DNA of 64,000 nucleotides from Achromobacter dolens (GTDB taxonomy: Bacteria > Pseudomonadota > Gammaproteobacteria > Burkholderiales > Burkholderiaceae_B): assembly GCF_902859745.1 (NCBI RefSeq), contig NZ_CADIJW010000002.1, positions 186,001 through 250,000 of the forward strand, in the 5' to 3' direction. Both the position numbers and the translations under genes were made by a program. Numbering within the stretch: the first letter of the stretch is position 1; every line of letters begins with the position of its first letter. Under the pieces are notes generated by a model. It was not told where the DNA came from and ran no database searches. It was given only the letters and a program-made list of their open reading frames with translations. Shown one piece after another: positions 18,207 to 27,837 of the stretch.

Positions 18207-19097
18207 TCAAGCGCGCCCGGCGCGCAATTCCACCGCCTTGGCCCAGCGCCGCGCCACCGACGGCGAGGTCGCGCACGTGGCCGACTCCGTCACCACGCGC
18301 ACCGCGCGTTCCAGCAACTGGATGTCCGCCTCATGCTGGCGCGCCACATGGGGATCCTCGAAGAAGATGACCCGCTGGCACTGGTGCTCCAGCACCAGTT
18401 CCGCGATCTGCGCATCGCCGCCCAGCGGACCGCTCAGGTAGCGGTGCACCCACGGCTTGTCTTTGGGCCAGCCGCGCGACCACGCCAGTTCGTTCAGGCG
18501 GCCACCGGTGGTGCCGGTCGCCACGCGTCGCGCAAACTGCGACAGCACGTCGAAGTGCTCGGCCGCGAACGCCACCATCTCGTCCTTGAGCGCATCGTGC
18601 GCGATCAGCGCCAGCGTCTGGCCGGTGTAGTTGAACAGCCGCGACGCCGCCATGTCCGGCGCCAGGCCCGCATGCACACGTTCGACCTCCATCCACTCGA
18701 TGGCGCCGGCCAGCGTCGAGATGAACGGCCGGCCATGCGTGATGCACTGGCGCTTGAGCGCCAGCGCCTCCGGAAAGATCGACGACGGGTCCACCGGATC
18801 GATCAGGTAGATCGCGCCATCGAACGGCTCCTGCCCATCGCGCCCTTCGGTGACGCGCGCCACCAGCTTCATCAACCCGCCTTCGCGGCCATACGGATAG
18901 CGGATCAGGCCGGAATAGCCTTGCAGCATGCCCTCGCGCACGATGGCATCGTGGGTGCGCCCCACGGTATGCAACTGCACGCCCAGTTCGCGGATGGTGG
19001 ACGAACAGGCCCGCAGCCAGGTGAACAAGGCGGCGTCGGGCGATTCATGGTGCAGTCGGTTGGCGGCCAGGCCAAAGCGCAATTGGGCAGCGGGCAT
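18207..19097 (-). CDS. Tandem methylglyoxal-synthase-like domain protein
   Basis: A 296-residue protein. Residues about 160-285 align with methylglyoxal synthase (about 150 residues in E. coli) and keep its active-site residues: LIAHDALK (His, Lys), ATGTTGG (phosphate-binding Thr), LSGPLGGD (catalytic Asp) and RQHEADIQ (His, Asp). Residues about 8-130 look like a second, degenerate copy: GLAANRL, HTVGRTHDAI, RYPYGREGGLMKLV, GAIYLIDPVDPSSIFPEALALKRQ. In this copy the catalytic Asp after GG is replaced by Leu. The enzyme family converts dihydroxyacetone phosphate to methylglyoxal and phosphate. The gene is a single unit with its own terminator, between the receptor and the isc operon. Activity of the C-terminal half is plausible but untested. 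Confidence 0.72.
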   Translation of the reverse strand: MPAAQLRFGLAANRLHHESPDAALFTWLRACSSTIRELGVQLHTVGRTHDAIVREGMLQGYSGLIRYPYGREGGLMKLVARVTEGRDGQEPFDGAIYLIDPVDPSSIFPEALALKRQCITHGRPFISTLAGAIEWMEVERVHAGLAPDMAASRLFNYTGQTLALIAHDALKDEMVAFAAEHFDVLSQFARRVATGTTGGRLNELAWSRGWPKDKPWVHRYLSGPLGGDAQIAELVLEHQCQRVIFFEDPHVARQHEADIQLLERAVRVVTESATCATSPSVARRWAKAVELRAGRA

Positions 19098-19165
19098 CGG
19101 TAGACTCGGATGGCAAGGACAACGAAAGAGTCTTGATGATACCCCGCCGCCCGCGCCCCCAATGC

Positions 19166-19189
19166 AAAAACGCTCCCGAAGGAGCGTTT
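19166..19189 (-). terminator. Terminator of the isc operon
   Basis: Stem AAACGCTCC (19168-19176) and GGAGCGTTT (19181-19189) with loop CGAA. On the minus strand a T run follows, 11 bp beyond the iscX stop. Confidence 0.85.
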
Positions 19190-19199
19190 CGCTGGAGGA

Positions 19200-19394
19200 T
19201 CAGTCGGCCTCGTCGATCCAGGCCATCTGGATGGCCTCCAGGATCTTCTCGCCGCTGCGTTCCGGGTCGTCATTGAAACCGGGCAAGGCCAGCACCCATT
19301 CGCGCAACTGCGTGAAACGCAGCGTCTTGGGGTCGACGTCCGGATGGGCGTCCGCCAGCGCCTCGGCAATCTGGTAGGTATCGGTCCACTTCAT
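19200..19394 (-). CDS. iscX: Fe-S cluster assembly protein IscX
   Basis: A 64-residue acidic protein (MKWTDTYQIAEALADAHPDVDP; LREWVLALPGF; ILEAIQMAWIDE), normal for IscX (66 residues in E. coli). IscX binds IscS and modulates cluster assembly. ATG 19394 overlaps the fdx stop (TGATG). It is the last gene of the isc operon. Confidence 0.92.
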   Translation of the reverse strand: MKWTDTYQIAEALADAHPDVDPKTLRFTQLREWVLALPGFNDDPERSGEKILEAIQMAWIDEAD

Positions 19395-19735
19395 CAATGG
19401 CCCTCTTTCGCGTGGTTGATGGTGTACTTGGGAATCTCGATCGTCAGATCGGCATCCTCGACCCGCGCCTGGCAAGACAGGCGCGAGGTCGGCGTCAGGC
19501 CCCAGGCCTTGTCCAGCAGGTCCTCTTCGTCATCGGTCGCGTCTTCCAGCGACGAATAACCCTGCTTGACCACCACGTGACAGGTCGTACACGCGCACGA
19601 CAGTTCGCAGGCATGCTCGATGTCGATGTGATTGTCCAGCAGGATGCGGCAGATCGACACGCCCTTGGGCGCGTCCTCGATCACGGCGCCCTCGGGGCAG
19701 TAGTCGGGATGAGGCAATACGGTCAGTTTCGGCAT
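19394..19735 (-). CDS. fdx: ISC-system [2Fe-2S] ferredoxin
   Basis: A 113-residue adrenodoxin-type ferredoxin with ligand cysteines in EHACELSCACTTCHVVV and a fourth in SRLSCQARV. It donates electrons during Fe-S assembly on IscU. It lies between hscA and iscX, as in other ISC operons. Confidence 0.94.
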   Translation of the reverse strand: MPKLTVLPHPDYCPEGAVIEDAPKGVSICRILLDNHIDIEHACELSCACTTCHVVVKQGYSSLEDATDDEEDLLDKAWGLTPTSRLSCQARVEDADLTIEIPKYTINHAKEGH

Positions 19736-19744
19736 AGCGTCTTA

Positions 19745-21607
19745 TCAGGCGATTTCGTCAAGTTTGCGGCCAGCCAGCGCGGCGCGGATGCTGCGGTCCA
19801 TGCGGCGCGCGGCGAATTCATCGGTCGCGGCCGACAAGGCCTCGACCGCGGACTTCACCGCGTCCACATCCTGCGCCTCCTGGGCGCGACCGGCTGCCTG
19901 CAGGCATTCATCGACCCGTTGGCGTTCCTCGGCATTCAGCAGGTCGCCGTCGACCGCCAGCGCGGCCTGCACCGATTCGACCAACTGACGCGCTTCCACC
20001 TGCTGCTCGCGCAGCATGCGGGCGCGGGCATCGTTGTCGGCCTGCGCCACGCTGTCGGCCAGCATGCGCGCGACCTCATCGTCGCTCAGCCCATACGAAG
20101 GCTTGACCGACACCGCCGCCTCCACGCCCGTGCTCTGCTCGCGCGCGGTCACGCTCAGCAGTCCGTCGGCATCCACCTGGAACGTCACGCGGATGCGCGC
20201 GGCGCCCGCCACCATCGGCGGAATGCCGCGCAGTTCGAAACGCGCGAGCGACCGGCAATCCGACACCAGGTCGCGCTCGCCCTGCAGCACGTGGATGCTC
20301 ATGGCCGTCTGGCCATCCTTGAACGTCGTGAATTCCTGCGCGCGCGCCACCGGAATGGTGCTGTTGCGCGGAATCACGCGCTCAACCAGGCCGCCCATGG
20401 TTTCGAGGCCCAGCGACAGCGGCGTCACGTCCAGCAGCAGCCAGTCCTCGCCCGGGGCGCGGTTGCCGGCCAGCAGATTGGCCTGCAGCGCGGCGCCCAG
20501 CGCCACCACCTGGTCCGGGTCCAGATCGGTCAGCGGCTCGGTGCCGAACATCTCGCCCACGGCGGCGCGCACCACCGGCATGCGCGTGGCGCCACCCACC
20601 ATCACCACACCGCGCACGTCGGCGGGTTTCAGCGCGGCGTCGCGCAGCGCCCGGCGCGCGCTCTCCAGCGTGCGCTGCACCAGCGGCTGCGCCAGCGCCT
20701 CGAACTGCGTGCGGGTCAGCGTGTGATCGATGACCTGGCCATTGGCCAGCGTCAGATTCAGATTGGCATCCTGCGCGTCCGACAACGCCTCGCGCGCGGC
20801 GCGCGCCGCCATCAACAGGCCGCGCCGGTCGGCGTGCGTCAGATCCTTGGCGCCCGCGGCCGCCACCACGTGGTCAACGATGAGCGAGTCGAAATCATCG
20901 CCGCCCAGCGCGGTATCGCCACCGGTCGAGATCACTTCGAACACGCCCTGCGTCAACCGCAGGATGGAAATATCGAACGTGCCGCCGCCCAGGTCATAGA
21001 CGGCATACACGCCTTCGGCGGCGTTATCCAGGCCGTAGGCGATCGCCGCGGCGGTCGGCTCGTTCAACAGGCGCAGCACGTTCAGGCCGGCCAGGCGCGC
21101 CGCGTCGCGGGTCGCCTGTCGCTGGGCGTCGTCGAAATACGCCGGCACCGTGATGACGGCGCCCACCAGGTCGTCGCCCAGCACGTCCTCGGCGCGCTGG
21201 CGCAGCACCGCCAGGATCTGCGCCGACACTTCCACCGGGCTCAAGTCGCCCTGCGCGGTGCGGATGCGCACCATGCCGGGCGCGTCCACGAATTCGTACG
21301 GCGCGCGCGTGGCGCGCGCCTCTTCCAGCGAACGGCCCATGAAACGCTTGACCGACACCACCGTGTTCAACGGGTCTTCGGCTTGCTGCGCCAGCGGTTC
21401 GCGCCCCGTGGTGACCTTGCCGCCGGGGAAATAGCGCACCGCCGACGGCAGCAGCACGTGCCCCTGCGCATCAGGCAGGACCTCGGCGACGCTGCTGCGC
21501 ACGGCGGCAACCAGGGAATTGGTGGTGCCCAGGTCGATCCCCACCGCCAGCTTGCGCTGGTGCGGCGCGGGCGATTCGCCGGGCTCGGAAATCTGCAATA
21601 AGGCCAT
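19745..21607 (-). CDS. hscA: Fe-S assembly chaperone HscA (Hsp70 family)
   Basis: A 620-residue Hsp70-type ATPase with the nucleotide-binding domain [16 protein letters not shown] (residues about 20-36), [33 protein letters not shown] and [14 protein letters not shown]. The substrate-binding domain starts near [17 protein letters not shown]. Length equals E. coli HscA (616). It hands clusters from IscU to acceptors, stimulated by HscB and the LPPVK motif of IscU, which is present in this window. Confidence 0.96.
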   Translation of the reverse strand: MALLQISEPGESPAPHQRKLAVGIDLGTTNSLVAAVRSSVAEVLPDAQGHVLLPSAVRYFPGGKVTTGREPLAQQAEDPLNTVVSVKRFMGRSLEEARATRAPYEFVDAPGMVRIRTAQGDLSPVEVSAQILAVLRQRAEDVLGDDLVGAVITVPAYFDDAQRQATRDAARLAGLNVLRLLNEPTAAAIAYGLDNAAEGVYAVYDLGGGTFDISILRLTQGVFEVISTGGDTALGGDDFDSLIVDHVVAAAGAKDLTHADRRGLLMAARAAREALSDAQDANLNLTLANGQVIDHTLTRTQFEALAQPLVQRTLESARRALRDAALKPADVRGVVMVGGATRMPVVRAAVGEMFGTEPLTDLDPDQVVALGAALQANLLAGNRAPGEDWLLLDVTPLSLGLETMGGLVERVIPRNSTIPVARAQEFTTFKDGQTAMSIHVLQGERDLVSDCRSLARFELRGIPPMVAGAARIRVTFQVDADGLLSVTAREQSTGVEAAVSVKPSYGLSDDEVARMLADSVAQADNDARARMLREQQVEARQLVESVQAALAVDGDLLNAEERQRVDECLQAAGRAQEAQDVDAVKSAVEALSAATDEFAARRMDRSIRAALAGRKLDEIA

Positions 21608-21671
21608 GATTGTTTTTTCTACTCAGTAGGCGGCGAAGTCCGGGCGCCCCGCGGCCGGGCCATCCTGGGGA

Positions 21672-22184
21672 CTAGGAATCGGGATGGGCCTGGGCCAGCT
21701 CCTGCGCCAGCTTCTCCACGAACATCCATTCCCGCACCTTGAGACCCGCCGCGGCGTAGTCGCGCTGTTCGTCCAGCAGGCGCGTCAACGCGGCGCGCAT
21801 CTGCTGCCGGGCATCCTCCAGCTCGGTCCGCAGCTCGGCCAGCACGCCGGCGTCATTGCGCGCGTCGTCCATCATTTCGCGCCAGGTCATCTGCTGCATC
21901 AGGAAAGCCGTGTCCATCGACGTGTTGCTCTCGGTCTGCAGATCCACGCCGGCCTGCTCGCACAGATAGCGCGCCCGCAACAGCGGATCGCGCAACTGGC
22001 GGTAGGCCTCATTGGCGCGCGCCGCCCACTGCATGGCCACGCGGCGTTCCGCGGGGCTGGCGGTGGCAAAGCGGTCGGGATGCACCTGCGCGGCGACGGT
22101 GCGCCACGCCGATTCCAGCGCCTGGGCGTCCAGGTCGAAGCGTGCCGGCAAGCCGAACAGGCTGAAGTGATCGTCTCCAGCCAA
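21672..22184 (-). CDS. hscB: Fe-S assembly co-chaperone HscB (J-domain)
   Basis: A 170-residue protein with an N-terminal J-domain (HFSLFGLPARFDLD, then the HPDRF motif at about residue 36) and a C-terminal three-helix IscU-binding part. The only upstream in-frame start before the J-domain is TTG 22184, 3 bp after the iscA stop. The weak start may set a low HscB level relative to IscA. It delivers IscU to HscA. Confidence 0.93.
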   Translation of the reverse strand: MAGDDHFSLFGLPARFDLDAQALESAWRTVAAQVHPDRFATASPAERRVAMQWAARANEAYRQLRDPLLRARYLCEQAGVDLQTESNTSMDTAFLMQQMTWREMMDDARNDAGVLAELRTELEDARQQMRAALTRLLDEQRDYAAAGLKVREWMFVEKLAQELAQAHPDS

Positions 22185-22187
22185 GAC

Positions 22188-22511
22188 TTACACCGTGAAC
22201 GACTCGCCGCAGCCGCAGGTCGCCTTCTCGTTGGGGTTGCGGAACTTGAAACCTTCGTTCAGGCCTTCGCGGGCGTAGTCCAGCTCGGTGCCGTCCAGGT
22301 AGGCCAGGCTCTTGGGATCGACGAACACCTTCACGCCGAAGCTTTCGAACACCTGGTCTTCGGGCGCCGCGTCGTCCACATACTCCAGCTTGTAGGCCAT
22401 GCCGGAACAACCCGTCGTCCTAACGCCGAGGCGCAAGCCGATCCCCTTGCCGCGCTTTTGCAAGTAGCGGCCGATGTGGGTGGCAGCCTGTTGGGTCAGG
22501 GTAACGGACAT
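22188..22511 (-). CDS. iscA: A-type Fe-S carrier IscA
   Basis: A 107-residue A-type carrier with the invariant cysteines Cys35 (TTGCSGMAY), Cys99 and Cys101 (ATCGCGESF). It carries Fe-S clusters to apo-targets. The length is exactly typical, and it lies 2 bp after iscU. Confidence 0.96.
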   Translation of the reverse strand: MSVTLTQQAATHIGRYLQKRGKGIGLRLGVRTTGCSGMAYKLEYVDDAAPEDQVFESFGVKVFVDPKSLAYLDGTELDYAREGLNEGFKFRNPNEKATCGCGESFTV

Positions 22512-22513
22512 GT

Positions 22514-22918
22514 TCAGCTCGCAACAGCTTCGGCGGGCACCGAATGCTTTTCCTTGTAGTTCTGCACGGCGGCCTTGATCGCGTCTTCGGCCAGGATCGA
22601 GCAGTGCACCTTCACGGGCGGCAGGGCCAGTTCTTCGGCGATCTGCGTGTTGCGGATGTTCATCGCTTCGTCCAGCGTCTTGCCCTTGACCCATTCGGTC
22701 ACGAGCGAGCTGGAGGCGATGGCCGAGCCACAGCCGTAGGTCTTGAAGCGCGCGTCCTCGATGACGCCGGCTTCGTTCACCTTGATCTGCAGCTTCATGA
22801 CGTCGCCACAGGCAGGGGCGCCGACCATGCCGGTGCCCACCGAGTCGTCCGACTTGTCGAACGAACCGACGTTGCGCGGGTTTTCGTAGTGATCCAGGAC
22901 TTTGGTGCTGTAAGACAT
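22514..22918 (-). CDS. iscU: Fe-S scaffold protein IscU
   Basis: A 134-residue scaffold with the three cluster cysteines in [19 protein letters not shown] and [11 protein letters not shown], and the HscA-recognition motif LPPVK just before the last cysteine. A short C-terminal extension ([12 protein letters not shown]) exceeds the E. coli length (128). Confidence 0.97.
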   Translation of the reverse strand: MSYSTKVLDHYENPRNVGSFDKSDDSVGTGMVGAPACGDVMKLQIKVNEAGVIEDARFKTYGCGSAIASSSLVTEWVKGKTLDEAMNIRNTQIAEELALPPVKVHCSILAEDAIKAAVQNYKEKHSVPAEAVAS

Positions 22919-22951
22919 GTTAGTTCTCCACGTATTCTTTGGCGCGGGCGC

Positions 22952-24163
22952 TCAGTGCGCGGCCCATTGCACGGTATTCAGATCGATGCCTTCCTTGGCC
23001 ATTTCCCACAGCGGCGACATATCGCGCAGCTTGCCGACGCGGCTCTTGAGCAGTTCGATGGTGTAGTCCACTTCCTGCTCGGTGGTGAAACGGCCCAGCG
23101 TGAAGCGGATCGAGCTGTGCGCCAGCTCGTCGTTGCGGCCCAGGGCGCGCAGCACGTAGGAAGGTTCCAGGCTGGCCGAGGTGCAGGCCGAGCCGCTCGA
23201 GACGGCCAGTTCCTTGATCGCCATGATCAGGGACTCGCCTTCGACATAGTTGAAGCTGACGTTCAGGTTGTGCGGCACGCGCTGGTCCATGTCGCCGTTG
23301 AGGTAGACCTCTTCGATCTGCGACAGGCCGGCCCAGAGGCGATCACGCAGCATGCGGATGCGCTCGTTCTCGGTGCCCATTTCCTCGCGGGCCAGGCGGA
23401 AGGCCTCGCCCATGCCGACGATCTGGTGCGTGGCCAGCGTGCCCGAACGGAAACCGCGTTCGTGGCCGCCACCGTGCATCTGCGCCTCGATGCGCACGCG
23501 CGGCTTGCGGCGCACGTACAGCGCGCCGATGCCCTTGGGGCCGTAAGTCTTGTGCGCCGAGAACGACATCAGGTCGACCTTCAGCTTCTGCAGGTCGATC
23601 TCGACCTTGCCGGTGGCCTGCGCGGCGTCGACGTGGAAGATGATGCCCTTCTCGCGGCAGATCTCGCCCAGGGTTTCGATGTCCTGGATGACGCCGATTT
23701 CGTTGTTCACCATCATCACCGACACCAGCACGGTGTCGGGACGCAGCGCCGCCTTGAAGACATCCAGGTCGATCAGGCCGTTGTCCTTGACGTCCAGGTA
23801 GGTCACCTCGAAGCCCTGGCGCTCCAGTTCACGACAGGTGTCGAGCACGGCCTTGTGCTCGGTCTTGATGGTGATGATGTGCTTGCCGCGCTCGGCATAG
23901 AAGTTGGCGGCGCCCTTGATGGCAAGGTTATCCGACTCGGTGGCGCCGGAGGTCCAGACGATTTCACGCGGATCCGCGTTCACCAGCTTGGCGACTTCCT
24001 CGCGGGCGCGTTCGACGGCCTCCTCGGCTTCCCAGCCGAACGAGTGACTGCGCGACGCGGGATTGCCGAAGCTCTCGTACAGCCACGGGATCATTTTTTC
24101 GACGACGCGCGGGTCGACGGGGGTCGTGGCCGAGTAATCCAGATAGATCGGGCGGGTGGTCAT
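22952..24163 (-). CDS. iscS: Cysteine desulfurase IscS
   Basis: A 403-residue fold-type I PLP enzyme that mobilises cysteine sulfur to IscU and thio-modification partners. PLP lysine in [12 protein letters not shown]; catalytic loop cysteine in [14 protein letters not shown]. Length matches E. coli IscS (404). Confidence 0.97.
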   Translation of the reverse strand: MTTRPIYLDYSATTPVDPRVVEKMIPWLYESFGNPASRSHSFGWEAEEAVERAREEVAKLVNADPREIVWTSGATESDNLAIKGAANFYAERGKHIITIKTEHKAVLDTCRELERQGFEVTYLDVKDNGLIDLDVFKAALRPDTVLVSVMMVNNEIGVIQDIETLGEICREKGIIFHVDAAQATGKVEIDLQKLKVDLMSFSAHKTYGPKGIGALYVRRKPRVRIEAQMHGGGHERGFRSGTLATHQIVGMGEAFRLAREEMGTENERIRMLRDRLWAGLSQIEEVYLNGDMDQRVPHNLNVSFNYVEGESLIMAIKELAVSSGSACTSASLEPSYVLRALGRNDELAHSSIRFTLGRFTTEQEVDYTIELLKSRVGKLRDMSPLWEMAKEGIDLNTVQWAAH

Positions 24164-24181
24164 CTCTACAACTCCTACTGC

Positions 24182-24724
24182 TTATACGGTGGCATTGGCC
24201 GCGACGGTGGTGGTCGGGGCGTTGGCGGCGTTATTGGCGCCTCCCACCCGATTCACGCGCACCGCGCAGGCCTGCGCTTGATTGTTGGCTTCCTGCAATT
24301 GGCGCACACGCTGCTGATCGACCAGATCCTGCAGCGACACCGAATCCAGGTAATCGACCATCTTGCGATTCAGCGTGGCCCAGAGCTCATGCGTCATGCA
24401 CTTGCCAGGCTTGCCGTCGTTGCCGCTCGTACAGTCCCGCTTGCCGCCGCAGCTAGTGGCGTCCAGCGGCTCATCGACGGCGAAGATGATGTCGGCCACG
24501 GTCACGTTGCGCGCCAGGCGGGCAAGCGAGTAACCGCCGCCCGGGCCCCGCACGCTGTCCACGAGTTCGTGGCGGCGCAGTTTCCCGAACAGCTGTTCCA
24601 GATAGGAAAGCGAAATATTCTGACGCTGGCTGATGGCCGCAAGAGTGACCGGGCCGCTATGCTGCCGCATAGCCAGATCGATCATGGCAGTCACGGCGAA
24701 ACGCCCTTTGGTAGTTAGCCGCAT
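24182..24724 (-). CDS. iscR: Iron-sulfur cluster regulator IscR
   Basis: A 180-residue Rrf2 regulator. The N-terminal helix-turn-helix (MRLTTKGRFAVTAMIDLAM; ISQRQNISLSYLEQLFGKLRR) is followed by the cluster-ligand region SCGGKRDCTSGNDGKPGKCMTHELW. The first two cysteines keep the x5 spacing of E. coli IscR, but the second and third are x10 apart rather than x5. With a [2Fe-2S] cluster it represses isc. Two IscR boxes lie just upstream. The C-terminus is an Ala/Val/Thr-rich tail. ATG 24724 is chosen, with AGGGAA upstream. Confidence 0.96.
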   Translation of the reverse strand: MRLTTKGRFAVTAMIDLAMRQHSGPVTLAAISQRQNISLSYLEQLFGKLRRHELVDSVRGPGGGYSLARLARNVTVADIIFAVDEPLDATSCGGKRDCTSGNDGKPGKCMTHELWATLNRKMVDYLDSVSLQDLVDQQRVRQLQEANNQAQACAVRVNRVGGANNAANAPTTTVAANATV

Positions 24725-24773
24725 GGTGAATTCCCTGTGATTCGGCAATGGCCGCCGGCGAATCCGACGGTCA

Positions 24774-24828
24774 ATACCCGAGTAATTGGCTCAAGTATAG
24801 CAAATTCCCGAGTAATTTGGTATGGCTC
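24774..24828. promoter_or_regulatory. Tandem IscR type 1 boxes controlling the isc operon
   Basis: The first box (24774-24798) starts ATACCCGAGTAATT and ends CTCAAGTAT, matching the type 1 consensus at most positions. The second (24804-24828) starts ATTCCCGAGTAATTTGG and is less complete. They begin 30 bp apart, 50-105 bp upstream of iscR, so feedback repression by holo-IscR is expected. Confidence 0.8.
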
Positions 24829-24836
24829 CCGGCTAG

Positions 24837-24864
24837 AAAAAACCGCGCTGTCGCGCGGTTTTTT
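24837..24864. terminator. Bidirectional terminator downstream of the phosphatase gene
   Basis: Stem AAAAAACCGCGC (24837-24848) and GCGCGGTTTTTT (24853-24864) with loop TGTC. It ends the minus-strand phosphatase transcript (stop at 24914) and insulates the isc promoter. Confidence 0.9.
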
Positions 24865-24913
24865 CACTGCCAATCGCCAGGCGCCCCACAGGACGCCCCG
24901 GCGCACAGGAGGC

Positions 24914-25405
24914 TCAAGCCGCCTGGTATTGGGTAGCGCGCTTACGGACCAGTTCAAGCACGCCCTGACAGGCGTCTTCGAGGTAGTCCAGCACCTTGCC
25001 AAAACCGTCGGCGCCGCCGTAGCACGGATCGGGCACGGTCGCCTCTTCGAACTCGTTGGCGAAACGCATCAACAGCATCAGCTTGTGCTGGTACGCCTTG
25101 GGGCACTGCTGCTGCATGGCGGACAGGTTGTCCCAATCCATGGCGAGGATGAGGTCGAAGTCGCGGAAGTCTTCCGCGGTGACCTGGCGGGCCTCGCAGT
25201 GCGTGATCTCGTAGCCGCGCTTGCGCGCTGCGGCCTGCGCCCGGGCATCAGGCGCCTCGCCGATGTGAAACGCGTGCGTGCCCGCGGAGTCGATGCGAAC
25301 CACATCGCCCAAACCCGCGTCGTTCACCAAATGGCGAAACACGCCCTCTGCGCTCGGCGAGCGACAGATATTGCCCATGCAAACGAAAAGTACCTTGGTC
25401 ATCAT
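24914..25405 (-). CDS. Low-molecular-weight protein tyrosine phosphatase
   Basis: A 163-residue phosphatase with the P-loop C-x5-R in VLFVCMGNICRSPSAEG close to the N-terminus and the general-acid Asp in TVPDPCYGG. Members dephosphorylate tyrosine-phosphorylated proteins (often exopolysaccharide kinases) or small phosphoesters. ATG 25405 or the next ATG (25402) is the start; neither has a clear Shine-Dalgarno. In many proteobacteria this gene sits near iscR, as here. Confidence 0.92.
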   Translation of the reverse strand: MMTKVLFVCMGNICRSPSAEGVFRHLVNDAGLGDVVRIDSAGTHAFHIGEAPDARAQAAARKRGYEITHCEARQVTAEDFRDFDLILAMDWDNLSAMQQQCPKAYQHKLMLLMRFANEFEEATVPDPCYGGADGFGKVLDYLEDACQGVLELVRKRATQYQAA

Positions 25406-25490
25406 GGGAGTAAGTGTGCGGGAAAACCCGAGATAAGGCAAGCTTTTTTTGCGTTTTCGCCATCCGTTACACGCTGGGCCACCGCCTTAA

Positions 25491-25525
25491 ATAATCATTA
25501 TAAATCATATAGTTAACAACTATAT
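25491..25525. promoter_or_regulatory. AT-rich palindromes upstream of the phosphatase gene
   Basis: The 248-bp gap 25406-25653 has an AT-rich core unlike its surroundings. It holds the perfect palindrome ATAATCATTAT (25491-25501) and the inverted repeat ATATAGTT-AAC-AACTATAT (25507-25525). The first resembles half of a Fur site. The second could be an operator or a weak hairpin after uvrB. Function not established. Confidence 0.4.
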
Positions 25526-25653
25526 TTGAGGCTTTCCGGAGGGCCTGGGACGGATCCCTTGCGCAAATTTCGGACGCCCGCTGACAACATGATGACTTTT
25601 CCCAATATTCAGCACACTGTCAGCGCAGAGACACATTTAGATACCGATTTACC

Positions 25654-27780
25654 TCATACCGCGCCATCCAGCAGCACGCGCTGCTTGAGCGCCGTCAGCG
25701 CATCCCGGGCGGCCGCGGCCTGCTCGAACTCCAGATTGCGCGCATGGTCCATCATCAGCTTTTCCAGGCGCTTGATCTCGCGGGCCAGGGCCTTTTCGTC
25801 CTTGAGCAGCTCAGCCGGAACCGCGGCTTCCAGCGCGTCGTGCTGCACCGGGGCGACGATGCCGTCGATCAGCTCGCGCACGGCCTTCTGCACGCCGCGC
25901 GCGGTGATGCCGTGATCGGCATTGAACTGCAACTGCTTGGCGCGGCGACGGCTGGTTTCCTCCATGGCGCGCTGCATCGAATCGGTGATGCGGTCGGCGT
26001 ACAGGATGGCATGGCCGTTCAGGTTGCGCGCGGCGCGTCCGATCGTCTGGATCAGGCTGCGCTCGGAACGCAGGAAGCCTTCCTTGTCCGCATCCAGGAT
26101 GGCAACCAGCGACACTTCCGGAATGTCCAGCCCCTCTCGCAGCAGGTTGATGCCCACCAGCACGTCGAACGTGCCCAGGCGCAGGTCGCGGATGATTTCC
26201 ACGCGCTCGACCGTATCGATGTCCGAGTGCAGGTAACGCACCCGCACCCCGTGCTCGGTCAGGAAGTCGGTCAGGTCCTCGGCCATGCGCTTGGTCAGCG
26301 TGGTGACCAGCACCCGCTCTCCCTGGCTGGTGCGCGCCTTGATCTGTCCCAGCAGGTCATCGACCTGGGTGCGCGCCGGCAACACCTCGACGATCGGATC
26401 GACCAGGCCGGTGGGACGCACCACCTGCTCGACCACGTTGTCGGCGTGCTCCTTTTCGTACGCCGCGGGCGTGGCCGACACGAACACGCACTGGCGCATG
26501 CGCGCCTCGAATTCCTCGAGCTTGAGCGGCCGGTTGTCCAGCGCCGACGGCAGCCGGAAGCCATACTGCACCAGGGTTTCCTTGCGCGAGCGGTCACCCC
26601 GGTACATGGCGCTGAGCTGGCCGATGGTGACGTGGCTCTCGTCGATGAACATCAGCGCATCGGCGGGCAGATAGTCGATCAGCGTGGGCGGCGGCTCCCC
26701 CGGCGCGGCGCCGGACAAGTGGCGCGAGTAGTTCTCGATGCCCTTGCAGAAACCCAGTTCCTGCAGCATTTCCAGGTCGAAGCGGGTGCGTTGCTCAAGC
26801 CGCTGGGCCTCGACCAGGTGGCCGTCGTCGACGAAGCGCTTGGTGCGTTCGCGCAACTCCTCCTTGATAGTCTCGATGGCGCGCAGCACCGTATCCCGCG
26901 GCGTGACGTAGTGCGAGCCGGGGTAGACGGTGAAGCGCGGCAGCTTCTGGCGGATGCGGCCGGTCAGCGGATCGAACAGCTCGAGGCTTTCGATTTCGTC
27001 GTCGAACAGTGTCAGCCGCAGCGCCAGCTCGGCGCTTTCCGCCGGGAAGATGTCGATGGTCTCGCCGCGCACGCGGAACACGCCGCGCGTGAATTCGGCG
27101 TCGTTGCGGGTGTACTGCATGGCCACCAGCCGCGCCAGGATCTCGCGCCGCGAGATCTGGTCGCCGGCGCGCAGGATCAGCACCATCGCGTGGTAGTCGC
27201 CGGGGTTGCCGATACCGTAGATGCACGACACGGTGCCAACGATGATGGTGTCGCGCCGTTCCAGCAGGCTCTTGGTGGCCGACAGGCGCATCTGCTCGAT
27301 GTGCTCGTTGATCGACGAGTCCTTTTCGATGAACAGGTCGCGCGTCGGCACATAGGCCTCGGGCTGGTAGTAGTCGTAGTACGAGACGAAGTACTCCACC
27401 GCGTTCTTGGGAAAGAACTCGCGCATTTCCGCGTACAACTGCGCGGCCAGCGTCTTGTTGGGCGCCAGCACCAGCGCCGGCCGCCCCAACTGGGCGATGA
27501 CGTTGGCCATGGTGTAGGTCTTGCCCGAGCCGGTCACGCCCAGCAGGGTCTGGTACATCAGGCCGTCCTGCACGCCCTGGACCAATCCTTCGATGGCGCC
27601 CGGCTGGTCGCCGGCGGGCGGATAGGGTTGGTAGAGGTGGAACGGGCTGCCGGGGTAATCGACGTACCCCGGGCCAGGGGCCGCCGCGACAGCGCCAGGG
27701 GCCACATCGGCCGCCCCGTCAGTGACGGAGCCAACGGCTGCGGCACCCGCCGCGCTCGGGTCTATTGCGCTCTTAGGCAT
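25654..27780 (-). CDS. uvrB: Excinuclease ABC subunit UvrB
   Basis: A 708-residue DNA-repair helicase-like subunit that verifies damage with UvrA and recruits UvrC. Walker A GVTGSGKT, beta-hairpin region [44 protein letters not shown], and a C-terminal UVR motif ([26 protein letters not shown]). It is longer than E. coli UvrB (673) owing to an Ala/Gly/Pro-rich N-terminal lead of about 35 residues before [15 protein letters not shown] 27780 is chosen; the reading frame continues 14 codons upstream without a better start. Confidence 0.96.
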   Translation of the reverse strand: MPKSAIDPSAAGAAAVGSVTDGAADVAPGAVAAAPGPGYVDYPGSPFHLYQPYPPAGDQPGAIEGLVQGVQDGLMYQTLLGVTGSGKTYTMANVIAQLGRPALVLAPNKTLAAQLYAEMREFFPKNAVEYFVSYYDYYQPEAYVPTRDLFIEKDSSINEHIEQMRLSATKSLLERRDTIIVGTVSCIYGIGNPGDYHAMVLILRAGDQISRREILARLVAMQYTRNDAEFTRGVFRVRGETIDIFPAESAELALRLTLFDDEIESLELFDPLTGRIRQKLPRFTVYPGSHYVTPRDTVLRAIETIKEELRERTKRFVDDGHLVEAQRLEQRTRFDLEMLQELGFCKGIENYSRHLSGAAPGEPPPTLIDYLPADALMFIDESHVTIGQLSAMYRGDRSRKETLVQYGFRLPSALDNRPLKLEEFEARMRQCVFVSATPAAYEKEHADNVVEQVVRPTGLVDPIVEVLPARTQVDDLLGQIKARTSQGERVLVTTLTKRMAEDLTDFLTEHGVRVRYLHSDIDTVERVEIIRDLRLGTFDVLVGINLLREGLDIPEVSLVAILDADKEGFLRSERSLIQTIGRAARNLNGHAILYADRITDSMQRAMEETSRRRAKQLQFNADHGITARGVQKAVRELIDGIVAPVQHDALEAAVPAELLKDEKALAREIKRLEKLMMDHARNLEFEQAAAARDALTALKQRVLLDGAV

Positions 27781-27808
27781 GCTAGACTGTTCCCAGGGTA
27801 AACCCCCC

Positions 27809-27837
27809 ATTATCCACAGCACTTCCGACTGCGTCCA
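27809..27837 (-). promoter_or_regulatory. Putative sigma-70 promoter of uvrB
   Basis: On the minus strand TGGACG, 17 bp, then GATAAT (4/6 and 5/6 matches). It would start transcription near 27802, about 22 nt before the uvrB ATG. No CTG-N10-CAG LexA site is seen in this 77-bp divergent gap. Confidence 0.55.

Noticed and set aside
19397-21601. A 734-codon open frame on the plus strand opposite hscA and fdx
   Set aside because: Mirror frame of conserved ISC genes, rich in Arg/His/Gln, with no recognisable domain.
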